Source of the DNA: Channa striata
Taxonomy: Eukaryota > Chordata > Actinopteri > Anabantiformes > Channidae
Direction of reading: 5' to 3'
DNA: 64,000 nucleotides
NCBI GenBank assembly: GCA_033026295.1
Contig: CM065173.1
Coordinates: 17,918,517 to 17,982,516 of the forward strand
The notes below the pieces were generated by a model, which had not been told where the DNA came from, ran no database searches, and saw only the letters and a program-made list of their open reading frames with translations. The stretch's first letter is position 1, and every line of letters begins with the position of its first letter. The translations under genes were made by a program, and so were the position numbers. Positions 1 to 10,778 of the stretch are shown in pieces.

Positions 1-71
1 ATATGTAAATTTATATTCTGTTTCTGCCTCAAGAATGTCAGTTATCAAAAGTCATGTGATGTTTCCTTCAG

Positions 72-1239
72 CTCCTGTGTCCTCTGTCCTGCTGGTCTCT
101 GAGTGTCTGTCCCAGGGACAGATGAGGGTGTCCTGCTCCTCTGAAGGAGGGGACAGTCCTCAGTACAGCTGGACTCTGGATGGACACACACTGACAGATG
201 CTGAGCTCCTCTCTGGAAATAAGGAGACTAACAACATCACTCTGAAACAACACGTCTCAGGAAATCTGGTGTGTTCAGTCAGGAATCATGTCAGTCATGT
301 GTCCAAAGAAGAGACGATATCTGACTGTGGTGAGTGAGAACATTTATAGAAAACAGTTTGATTATATGAACACAAATGATTGTAATGAGACTGAATATCA
401 CCATGTTTCAGCAAACACCACACACACACACACACACACAATGGGACACACATATCACAGTGGGTGTTTGCACACACACAACAAACCCTACAACAACCAC
501 TGTTCCTACTGTGTGTAAGGAGACTGAAACCATAGTGTCAAGTAAACCCACCACTAATATCAGCAATAATATCACCAATCAAACTGATTCAGATGGCTCA
601 TGGTTTTTCAGTAAGTGAAAACTAAATCTGTTGAAGTGGATTCATTCATGTCATTCTACAAGTTTTTTTATTTGTCTACACACTAACACCGTGTGATGTT
701 TGACATTTATTGATATGTCTTTCTTGTGTCTTTTATTCTTTAAACAGACAATGTGCCAATATTGGCTGGTGTCCTTTCCGCACTGGTTCTTCTCTTAGTG
801 ATCGGACTCGCAGTCATCTGCACTCAGACAAGGAAGAAAAACATCAAACCCAAAAGTACAAAACTAAACTTTCCTTTTTTTCTTCTTTATTGCCAGAAAT
901 ATTTGTTTGGCCTCTCACAGATTAAAAGAATAGTTTGTAGAATTTATTGGACAGGCCTCTGTTGTCACTAAATATATGTAGCCATGTCATAAAGTCTAAA
1001 TACTTTTAAAATTTTTTATTTACTTATTTACTTTTGCTTTTTATTGAGCAGAGGAGGATAATGAAGAAGAATTGACCTATGCAGATGTCAGGGTCATACA
1101 GCGACAGGAGAGGCAGCTGCAGCAGACAGCAGAGGTGGAGGTGGAGTACGGCCAAGTCCGGTTTTCAGGGCGACCTCGACAGACTGTCAGACCATCAGGA
1201 GATGATTTTGTGTACGCCAAGGTCTGCAGAGACAGATAA
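72..1239 (+). CDS. Unit 1: CD2/SLAM-like Ig receptor with ITIM tail (5' part outside window)
   Basis: Likely a type I surface receptor of immune cells with an inhibitory tail. Visible exons are C2-like 72-329, transmembrane 748-855 and cytoplasmic plus stop 1052-1239; the signal and V exons lie left of the window. The C2 exon has four cysteines (ECL, VSC, LVC, SDC), the double-disulfide pattern of CD2-family domain 2. The transmembrane exon (start NVPILAG) has no charged residue in the membrane and is followed by RKKN. The tail carries LTYADV and VEYGQV, both fitting the ITIM consensus, plus FVYAKV, which lacks the usual I/V/L/S at -2. All junctions are phase 1, so C2 joins the transmembrane exon directly. 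The stalk exon of other units is disrupted here by a CA repeat near 420-440, and its natural frame stops at 518. An AATAAA lies at 1685-1690. Family and inhibitory role are inferred from architecture. Confidence 0.8.
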
Positions 1240-2293
1240 GTGTGAGTGTTGGGTTTACAAAGACTGAACCTCTGAAGGCAGATGGAGGAAGGACGAGTTT
1301 GTCAAGACGCCTCAAGGACTTTTACCTAAATTCATTGTGATTTCACACACAAACCATGAAAGTTCATTCACGAATAATTGTTGTTTGTTGGCTTTTCTTT
1401 TTAGTTATAACCTGAAATCACTCAGTCTGACCCACAGGCTTAACAGTAACATCCCCACTGAGCAACGGTGCAAATCATTTTACATCATTTGAGCAACCCA
1501 TATATTTTAGAAATTATTGTTGTTTATCTTTACATGATGACTTTTTTATTTTTTAGTTTAGCTTTTATTTCATTAATGATTTATTAAATATGTTTATGTA
1601 ATCTTTTTAGTTTAAATCTACACTGAATTTTACCTTCTGTATTATATGTAATGTAACTCATCTGATCTTAAAAGTGTATAGGGTAATAAAGTTAGCATTT
1701 TATAAGTTAAATGTAATTATTCAATAGAGGTGGATAAATGAATCATGAATCACAGCATTTTCTATCAGGAAGTTCTTTTTAGATTCCATGATGTGAATAC
1801 TTCTGTTTTTTTAATACCTCAGCTTTTATTCAAGCCACAACTTTTATCAGTTGTTTATTATTGTTCAAACCATTAGTCAGTTCACATGAACACGTCATTA
1901 ATGCAGTGATACATTTGGGGCAACACTTATTCTTGCAGTTTTATAAAGATTGGAACATATTCAAAAGCTATTAATGGTTTCACACTTCAGATAATATAAA
2001 ACATTTTTCCTAACTGGTAAAAGTATATATTTCAAAATTGCCTGAAAATTGAAATAGTCAATAGTTTGGAATAGTCACTTCCCACTTTTTACAATTGCAG
2101 GTATGTTTAGTTTAAAAAAAAATTAACACTATATCAGATTCTTAGAGCATGAGATGTGTTTATCTTTTAACACCATCAAATCATGTTTTCTATATTTAGT
2201 TTATTGCGTTGCCTCTGTATCTGTGGCCTCCCCTTCAAAATGAATATGACAGCAATATGAGATTACTCAGTTATAGTATCATTCTTTTTTTTT
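1240..2293 (+). other. 3' UTR and downstream flank of unit 1
   Basis: No coding sequence is seen. It holds the 3' UTR with a polyadenylation signal at 1685-1690, then AT-rich sequence that aligns closely with the flank of unit 4 (about 32,881-34,490 and 35,640-35,780). It lacks the solo LTR and the L2-group LINE found in the unit 4 copy, so it preserves the empty sites for both. Confidence 0.6.
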
Positions 2294-3348
2294 GAGAAGA
2301 TGCCTGAGGAATGGAGGAGAAGCGTTCTGGTGCCGATCTTTAAGAACAAGGGTGACACACAGAACTGTTGCAACTACAGAGGGATAAAGCTGATGAGCCA
2401 CACAATGAAGCTGTGGGAAAGAGTAGTGGAAGCCAGGCCTAGGAAGGAGGTGGAGATTTGTGAGCAGCAGTATGGTTTCATGCCCCGTAAGAGCATCACT
2501 GATGCCATTTTCGCTTTGAGGTTGTTGATGGAAAAGTACAGAGATGGTCAGAAGGAGCTGCATTGTGTCTTTGTGGATTTAGAGAAGGCGTATGACAGGG
2601 TGCCGAGGGAGGAGCTGTGGTACTGTATGAGGATGTCGGGAGTGGCAGAGAAGTACGTCAGAGTAGTTCAGGACATGTATGAGAGGAGCATGACGGTGGT
2701 GAGATGTGCCGTAGGTCAGACAGAGGAATTCAAGGTGGAGGTGGGACTACACCAAGGATCATCTTTGAGTCCCTTCTTGTTTGCTATGCTGATGGACAGG
2801 TTGATAGATGAGGTCAGACAGAAATCTCCCTGGACAATGATGTTTGCAGATGACATTGTGATTTGCAGTGAGAGTAGAGAGCAGGTGGAGGAACAGCTGG
2901 AGAGGTGGAGGTTTGCTCTGGAAAGAAGAGGCATGAAAGTCAGTCGTAGCAAGACAGAATACATGTGTGTAAACGAGAGGGAGCAAGGTAGAAGTGTGAG
3001 GTTACAGGGGGCTGAGGTGAAGAAGGTGCAGGAGTTTAAGTACTTGGGGTCATCAGTTCAGTGTGATGGGGAGTGTGGAAAAGAGGTGAAGAGGCGAGTG
3101 CAGGCGGGTTGGAGTGGGTGGAGGAAAGTGTCAGGTGTGTTGTGTGATAGAAGAGTTTCAGCAAGACACAAAGGAAAGGTGTACAGGACAGTGGTGAGAC
3201 CAGCTCTGCTCTATGGGTTAGAGACAGTAGCAGTGAGAAAGAGACAAGAGGCAGAGATGGCAGCAGCAGAGATGAAGACGTTGAGGTTCTCCTTAGGAGT
3301 GACAAGGTTGGACAGAATTAGGAACGAGCTCATGAGAGGGACAGCGCA
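2294..3348 (+). mobile_element. RTE-clade LINE fragment (reverse transcriptase region), truncated at both ends
   Basis: A 356-aa open frame (2300-3370) encodes most of an RTE-type reverse transcriptase, with NYRGIKLMSHTMKLWERV, the catalytic FADDIVIC and the downstream LGSSVQCDGE region. The 5' part (endonuclease and N-terminal RT) is missing. The 3' part is cut at ACAGCGCA, where sequence switches to a block also found at 43,484. The equivalent copy downstream of unit 5 keeps the 3' end but lacks the 5' part. The two probably descend from one insertion that predates the duplication. It is not a host gene; the last residues before the stop come from flanking DNA. Confidence 0.88.
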
Positions 3349-3681
3349 TCTTTCTCTGCATTCATGCTGACCTTTTTACCCATAATGCCACGGTGATGCC
3401 CCTCGTCAACTCCAGTCACATGACCTGTACTATCAAAATAAAAGCCCTTGCAACTTTAACTAATCCAAACTTTCTACCAAACTTAATTTTAGCATGTTAC
3501 AATTTTATATCTATTTACGTACATTTAGACAGTCGTACAAACTCAGACAACAAATGATTTACACCTTAATTGCAACAACCAAAAGCAAATTTCAATACAC
3601 ATACTTTTCAGACATTTACAGTAAATCTTTTATGTTCCAAAGACACACCGTCGGACTCTTCTCTGCCATTTCTCTTGACAG
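3349..3681 (+). other. Non-coding flank leading to the orphan exon
   Basis: This stretch matches 43,485-43,819 closely. It shows a pyrimidine tract and AG just before position 3682, consistent with a splice acceptor. No open frame is supported. Confidence 0.5.
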
Positions 3682-6107
3682 ACGTGAAAGTAGATCAGAG
3701 TAACGTTGGTGTAGCATCCAGAGACAGAGTTGGGAATTCAACCTCCACGTTGGAAACAAGGGGGAGGTAGACTGACCCGGCAATAAACTTTCTTTATCTC
3801 CCCAGGACCAGATAACACCAAGAGAAACAAGAAGAGCAAACAAACCACATCTGGCTTAAAGCCACAAATTGACACTCAGGCCATTAGCATAAATTTTGCC
3901 ATGAGTCTTTTCATCTACCAGACCCTAGACTGTCTCCTAACTCACTTGCAAATGACGTTCTTATCGAGATGGTACCAGCTCTCTGGAAAGGAATTTGCAA
4001 AAAAACCATAAAACTTGGTGGTGTGAGACCCCTTAGACAGAAAGACTTTATTTAAACTCAAACCCCAAAACCGGGAGAAATCGTCTATCAAGCTTCATAA
4101 AACTCACACCAATGTGTTCAGAAGCAAATTTGGAAAAATCTGACACGACACCTTCCTTTCTACGACGAGAAATGACGGAGGTATAAAATAAAGGTTTTAA
4201 TTCAGAATGACGTGAAAGAGTAACACGGCACAACATTGCCACCCTTGGGTGGAAATTATAAATGCATCCCGAAGATATTCGTCTATAGAAAGAAACAAAA
4301 CTGCATTAATTTGTTGTCTGAAAGTTAAAAAACAATGTCATATTCTTCTGTTAATTCTGTATATTACACATACATGTTACATATTCATGCACACCTTAGT
4401 AATGTAAACGCCATCATGCCATGTTATATTAATTCCCTATGATGTCCAGATAATGTATGACTGAATTCCTAATTGTTGTTGTGTGTTCTTAACGTGTATT
4501 AATATGTATTAGACAAAGCTAATTTTCCATGTCATAATCATTGGATTCCATCTATTCGTCTAATCAGAACTCTCACATGTATGTTGAAATGAGACATTGA
4601 TTATTACACGCAGCGATCATGTTCTTTTAAGCATTTCAACCTCCATAGGAGTTTACACAGTATAACAATTGTAAGAAGTTGCTTTGTTTTATAGTATGAG
4701 ATTTTGGGCTTGATGAAAAGAGAAATCTATACTTGACTTTGTGTGATTAAACCGAACAAAGAATTTAATTTGATCCAGAGGAGGGACTCGCTCTGCCCTC
4801 CGCGGTAAATTTGAATTCAGCAGCGATGCTTCATTGTCTTGGCAACGCCCCAACGTTATAAAATAAAGTTAAAATTCCTTTGTTGAGAGAGAAGTTCCAG
4901 GAGAGTTCCACTTCGAGCTCCATCCTGAAGAAGAAATGTGCCTCAGTTAAGAAAGCTTAGCTGAGGTTGTTAAAAATACTTTTTGTCGTCAATTCTCTCG
5001 TTTGTAACTTTTCGAACTATTTTAAAAGCGCGCACGTCTTTGCTGCCTATTTGTGTATTAGTTCATTTTGACGATCGGAACTCCAAACCAAACTTCCATT
5101 TTTGTTTGTAGCTAGAAAATCCCTCAAAGCTAATCCAGACCGAGCCCGAGATTTTTATTGAATAGCCATATTTTTATCAACCAGTTTTGTTGGATTATTT
5201 CAATTCAACATTTCGGCTCCATTCCGGACTGGACAACCAGCGCCTCTGTAATTTGGCTCAGCCACCAGCCGAACCAGACCACGTTACTGGAGCCTGCCAT
5301 CTGACCAGGTGAACGCTCCTGTGGGCCGGAGAAATCTTTGCAGCCCAGCGGATCCTCGCTCTGATAGCTCGCCTGTTAACAGACCCGAGACGGTCCGTCC
5401 TGCTCTACAAAAGAACCGGTACCGATTGACGGCTAACCTGGCAGAACAACCTCCAGCTGCTCCCAGGCCAAGTACAAATATCTCTCTCTATTCTATGAAA
5501 AGTCTGGTGTCCGTAAAGCCAATGAACCATTGGAGCCTTTATGAAGTTTCTTTGTAGAGTTTCTAAAATATAATTTCCGTTACTTAGAGGTAAATAGTGA
5601 CTCGAATCCTTTCCTCTAGCCCAAATTCATCACACGCATATCTGCACAATTTATCTGTTTACTTAGAATTGGTTGTTTCATGTTTGCTGTCTATTTGTTT
5701 ATTCCATTTATTCCATATGTCCATATACGTACCCATACATCAATACTCACTGTAGTTGTAGGTTAACAAATAATTACAAAGAACTGGTTCAGTGTTTGTC
5801 CTTCTTCAGAGCAACAGACAGAGGTCAGTGAAATGAAAAGAACTCATAACAAGAGACTGATCTTTGGGTTAAATTGTTGTTACTTCATTCTATTGTTACT
5901 TTGGACCATCAGCGGTTCAGATAATATAATAATAATATAATGTTTTTATATTAATCAAATCACCCAAATATAACGAGTTCGCTACATTGGTTTGAATGTT
6001 GCTGAGGACGAGGGTCAGTGTGGACACCCTGACTGCTCTGTTGTTCTGACACCTGTGGATTGTGGCAGTTGTACTTTTCCTGTTGATGCTGATTGGTTAA
6101 TATTGTT
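3682..6107 (+). pseudogene. Orphan terminal exon, split by an LTR-like insertion
   Basis: The exon begins after a CTCTTGACAG acceptor and encodes DVKVDQSNVG before being interrupted at 3709. Sequence resumes at 5987 with the direct repeat TTGG and continues GLNVAEDEGQCGHPDC. Its end also differs: GTGGATTGTGG, and TTTCCTG in place of the TTTCTCTGA stop seen in other copies. Intact copies lie at 26,325, 55,835 and 63,487. Function is unknown; see the finding on this exon family. Confidence 0.6.
3710..5986. mobile_element. 2.28-kb LTR-like insertion with 4-bp target duplication
   Basis: The insert starts TGTAGCATCC and ends GTTCGCTACA, so it has TG...CA ends with a short inverted TGTAGC/GCTACA. 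It is flanked by TTGG at 3706-3709 and 5987-5990. The uninterrupted copies of the same exon (for example 55,835) read straight through one TTGG, which defines the empty site. No gag, pol or env frame is evident, so a long solo LTR is the simplest reading. A TATAAAA-like site lies near 4857. The small open frame at 5309-5557 has no recognisable domain. The element class is an inference. Confidence 0.6.
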
Positions 6108-7617
6108 CTATAACTACACCTACTCCATATATTAGGAAATAATACAATATTACAATTCTAATTTGTATCAGACAGGATGAAAACTCACTCAGTTAAAAGA
6201 AGCAGCTTAAAACAAATGAAACCAAATAACCCTAAGGTGTCAAATAGTGGCTGTTCATAATCTCTGTATGCACTGTATAAACAGCTGTGTCATATTCTTT
6301 ACATTACAGCTCAATAACCATCATTTGAGTTCACTTAATTTTATTTCATTTTCACTTCAAATCCTGAACAATTTCACACAGAGAACACAGAGAGGAAAAA
6401 ACCCATTATGCCAGTTGCCGGGAAAAACATCTCCATGAGCTTCATATGCACGATCCGTACTTGCACTGAACTTGATTGCAAAACAAAACACACATGAGAA
6501 TCATAAAAAAACCTGGGCCACAAAATGTATTAACCCCCAGAAATTGAATGTTCAGACCCAAATTTAAAAAATTATGCCACCGCATGTCTAACTTTAAACT
6601 CATCTGACATTCCATGTGATTGGCCAGTTGAACCTGAAAATGTTTTAATAGTCTCAGCAACTTCGACTTTCACCCCAGTCATTCCCCAAAAAGGCCTGTA
6701 TTTCTTTCACTGTGGTCGGTTCAGGCTAATTTAAAACTCACAGGGGATGATCAGTGATATTTAAAACTGTCTGTCATCTTTTCCCTCCTGTGACTGTGTT
6801 CAGTCAGGCCCTGAATAAACTCCTTCAAAACAATAAGACTAAAATCCAGTGAATGTAGAAATTTACAACAACAGATTGAACTGCTTCAGCAAAATGGAAA
6901 ATCCAACTGTATGTCAAAATGTGAATGTATAAATGGATAAATGTAGAGAAATTCAAAGAAAACATAGTTTAAATACACCAGTTGCTGCTTTAAAAGTTCC
7001 TCTACACTCAGAGCAGGTCTCAGTCAGAACTGCTCAGCTGAAGGGAGGGAGGGGGTGTAGGTGTCGCCTGCATCTGAAAACTCGTCTCACTTCCACTATA
7101 ACTTTGACCTGCCCAGGCGCTGGTTCACTCAAAATTCAGTCTGCACTGCTCCTCTTCAAACAAGGAACCAACGTTTTAGCAAATGGGCCCAACAGAGCAG
7201 CACAAACTCTAGAGATGCAGTCAACCACTGTCAGAGAAAAACCACCACTTCAGTCAGTGGGTTATAGTCATAAACACATGAACCCTCATACAGCACATAT
7301 GCACATGTAACTGTTTCATTCACACGCAAAGGCCTGTAATCTGACACGTAATCTCACAGCCACTTCACACGTCTTGACACACAGCTTCAAACCTACAGAA
7401 GCACACTTGTATGTATGTATTTACATATTTAGATATGACATGCGACTTTTCACACACACACTGAACATTCACACACTTAGTTATTATAGTCAATATCTTT
7501 TAGTCTGTCAGCGTCACTCAAACATCTCTCACTTAAACACACAATTCTCCACATAACTTGCTCCTCCATATTTCAAACACACATGTACACGTCTCTCTCT
7601 CTCTTCTCACGACACCC

Positions 7618-7735
7618 ACTTTAACACACATTAACACACTTTAACACACTTTCACACACTTTAACACACTTTAACCCACTTTAACACACTTTAACACACT
7701 TTAACACACTTTAACACACTTTAACACACGCTCTT
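7618..7735 (+). repeat. 10-bp minisatellite, consensus CACTTTAACA
   Basis: About eleven tandem copies of CACTTTAACA with occasional variants (CATTAACA, CACTTTCACA). Related arrays at 45,459-45,668 and 47,460-47,545 have different copy numbers, as expected for an unstable array that was duplicated with its flanks. Confidence 0.85.
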
Positions 7736-8498
7736 TCCTCATTACCCCCGTCGCTCTGCCCAGACACACGTTGCTCCGGAGCACAGAGAGCACACACACT
7801 TGGCACACACACACACTCACAAGCACACACACTCTGCCGGGGGGAGAAAAGGAAAAAGTTTCTGCACCAGCAGGAAAGAAGCTGAACATGAACATAAGAA
7901 AATCAGGCATATAAGCTGCTGTCAGAGAGACGATGATTCAGAATCCAACAGGCTGAACCAGTTATACACTTAAACTAAAGACAATCACCTGCAGTTATTA
8001 CATTCACAGTCATAGTAACATAAGTATCAGCATATTAACAGCAATTACGTCATATCACATCCTAAACATAGGCAACTATAAAAGGTTCTTGGATGACAGC
8101 CAGTTTTTGATGGTCTTACAACTCTCAGCCCAGAGGATCATTCAACTTTTCAAAAGACAAGTTTTTAACTTGTGGCCACTCAGACGACAAGTCCATAAAT
8201 TATGAAAATAAATGTATGCACAATAATACACAGAGGTTCCAATTTGTCTCAGGCAGGATGAAAACTCAGCAGCTTACAGCAACAAAAGAGAGCAGAGGAC
8301 AAGAAGAGTCAAGAGGGAGAGAAGGAATAAGTATGAAACAAAATTAATTTCATAGTTATTTTATTTGTAATTTACAGTCCATGGGTTAATTTTTAAGTCT
8401 TTAAATCTAGTCCCCACAAATTAGCTAAAAATGTTTGTATTATATAAGAACTAACATAACAGAAATAATATAAAGTCATCTGAGTTTGTTTCCCTCAG

Positions 8499-8513
8499 CT
8501 CCTGTGTCCTTTG
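8499..8513 (+). pseudogene. Vestigial C2-domain exon start
   Basis: The sequence TTTCCCTCAG then CTCCTGTGTCCTTTG matches the acceptor and first bases of the C2 exon in the functional units, then diverges at once. A longer remnant sits in the equivalent place upstream of unit 5 (38,003-38,076). It marks a decayed receptor unit between units 1 and 2. Confidence 0.45.
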
Positions 8514-9358
8514 TATTGGATAAACAAAAAAGGATATACTTCTTATTTCTGTAATGTTTTTTCTTTTCTACATCAGAGACAGCTTTTCTAAAGTAGCTAA
8601 ATTAAATGCGTGTATGAATATATACAACTTATGATGTCCATGAGGGTCTCTAACATAACCTAATTTTTTTATTACTCTTTAAGAATTATAAACATTAATT
8701 ATATTAAGAACAGAGGAGAATGGAACCGTTAAATGTTGAGCAACCTGGGTAAATTCAAGTGTCAAACAAGAACTTCCTGAAGCATTTTATTACTTAAGTG
8801 TTATTTTTCAACACTTATATACAAGCCTCCTGTATAAATGAGGAACTAAACCCATGATCAGAATGACATACATCAATTTTACATAAACCAAAATTATAAA
8901 AAAAGTTAAATATCAGTTTAACAGTCTGAAACTGTGAAGTTTAAATAACACTGATACATTTCTATGTGACAGTGCAGGTCTACAGCAGCTACAACAAAGG
9001 TTCTTTTGTTAATCTTGGTTAAAATTAAACAGTATAAGATCATATAAATGAACACAAATGTCATCATTGTGTTTGTTGATACTATTATATTGGTGTTAAT
9101 TCAAATATAGATATTAGCACAGATAGTCATAGTCAGTGATGGTGTTGTACTGGACATAACACCAGTTATGTTCAGAACCTTTAACTATGTCCTTGGTAAT
9201 TTAACCTTAAAATCATTGTTGTTTCAGGGCTGTTAAGTTACAGCAGCGGCCACTTAAGCTACAGTAGAATTTTATAAGATGGTTGTTTGAAACAGACATA
9301 GCACACGCATGTTGGGGCAGGAATAAACAAGAGATAAATACTGATTAAATGACAGTAA

Positions 9359-9600
9359 GTGAAAAAGATAAGTACAGGAAAAAGAAAACTTGTGGGGTTT
9401 CTTTTGGTTTTGTGTAATAAATTGAATTACACAAAACCAACAAATGTTGAATTAGTTTCCTCTTTCTCTCCTCACAGAGCAGTTCTGACATTTCCTCTTC
9501 TGATGCTGATCACTAACAGGAGACATTTCATACAGGTCACTGTAGCTTGTACTTGCTTGTTAAATAAAGTTTGACTGGGTCAACTGGACAGTGAGGAGAC
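9359..9600 (+). promoter_or_regulatory. Putative 5' leader / promoter-proximal region of unit 2
   Basis: The 240 bases before the start codon are almost the same upstream of units 2, 4, 5 and 6. They include CAGAGCAGTTCTGACATTTC and GTTAAATAAAGTTTGACTGG. A CTCCTCACAG acceptor-like site suggests that part may be a spliced 5' UTR exon. A TTAAATAAAG TATA-like stretch lies about 40 bases before the ATG. The transcription start cannot be fixed by eye. Confidence 0.4.
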
Positions 9601-10726
9601 ATGGAAGCTGTGGTTGGACTGTTGGTGATGCTCCTCGGAGTCTCTAGTGGTGAGCTCGTCATTCTGGATTTGATAGATAAAAAACATGTATTTAATATTT
9701 GATCTGATATTGTGTCATGAATATCTTCACTGAAACAGGCAGAAAACCAGGCTATAATCAAAGCTATTGGTAAATTAATACACTGAAAAACATTTCTAAA
9801 TTAGGTTTCAGAAGTTAATTTCACATCCAAGACCTGTCAGGTTTGCATGTATTTGAGTGGATCCAAAAAGGGCAACAGGACGAGAGGGAGAATAAAAGGG
9901 GTGAACTTTATTCAGAAACCAAAAGGGACGGGGAGAATATAACATGTACACTTAACTATATTAAAACTAAACAGAATTACTAGATATGTAGAAGAACCAA
10001 TAAAACACAAACTACAGGAACCAAACATGAAACTGAGACCAGGGGAAGAAAAATGGAGAACTAAAGGCAGCTAAAAATATCAGGGCTGAAACGGCGGCAA
10101 CACAAGATAACAGCTAATGAAAGTCTAAGTAAAAACAAACGACAAGGTTTGAAAAGTAAAACACCCAGAGGAAAAGAGAACAATAATCCAAAAGAAATTC
10201 ACAAACAACCAGGCCTGAAAACTTTTCTAATGATAAACTCAAAGGTGAATATCACAGTGTGGATCTGAATGGGTCTAAACTGAAAGGTTCTGGCAAACAG
10301 AGTCATGGTTGGAGACAAAGAATAAGAAGAGAGAGCGAGAAACAGGACAGACAGGAACCACGAGAGGACAGACACAGACTAGAGCTCACAGGACGACTAA
10401 ACAAAGAACCCCAAGACCACAAACCAGCAACAACAGGGGTCCAGTGACCTAAAAACAGGAGTTTCCTTAGGGAGCAATAAGGAGAATGTGGCAGGTATGA
10501 ATAGGCTGGAAAAACAGGTGAAAACCATCAAGGTCAGTGATGGAGGTGAAGTTGGTGAAGTTTAACTGTGGAGAGGAAACAGGACGTGGGCAAAGAAGGC
10601 TACAAAATAAAAGTCCAGCAGAGGAAGTGGGAGTGAGGGGCTGAATCAAGACAAGACCAGACTTTTCAAACTAAGGCTTTTTCAATAATAACAACAAAAA
10701 TAATGACAGCAACAAATTACCAAACA

Positions 10727-10778
<52 letters not shown>

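Larger units (their letters stand above)
6108..9358 (+). repeat. Duplicated non-coding block between units 1 and 2
   Basis: This region matches about 43,960-49,220 upstream of unit 6. A shorter part (6120-6860) also matches 26,840-27,465. It contains the 10-bp minisatellite, a vestigial C2 acceptor at about 8499, and sequences resembling the upstream flanks of units 5 and 6. The 125-aa frame at 6933-7310 is not kept in the copy at 44,8xx, where a one-base change shifts the frame, so I do not call it a gene. Confidence 0.6.

Noticed and set aside
68..253. 61-aa antisense open frame opposite the C2 exon, present in every unit
   Set aside because: It is a shadow of the conserved C2 exon. Its repeated presence follows from exon conservation and it has no features of its own.
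6933..7310. 125-aa open frame in the block between units 1 and 2
   Set aside because: The duplicate near 44,820-45,181 has a one-base change that shifts the frame. No domain, signal peptide or splice context supports coding.
7701..7910. 69-aa minus-strand frame next to the minisatellite (also 45,640 and 47,515)
   Set aside because: Identical copies are explained by segmental duplication. The peptide is partly a CA-repeat translation (VCVLVSVCVCQVCV).
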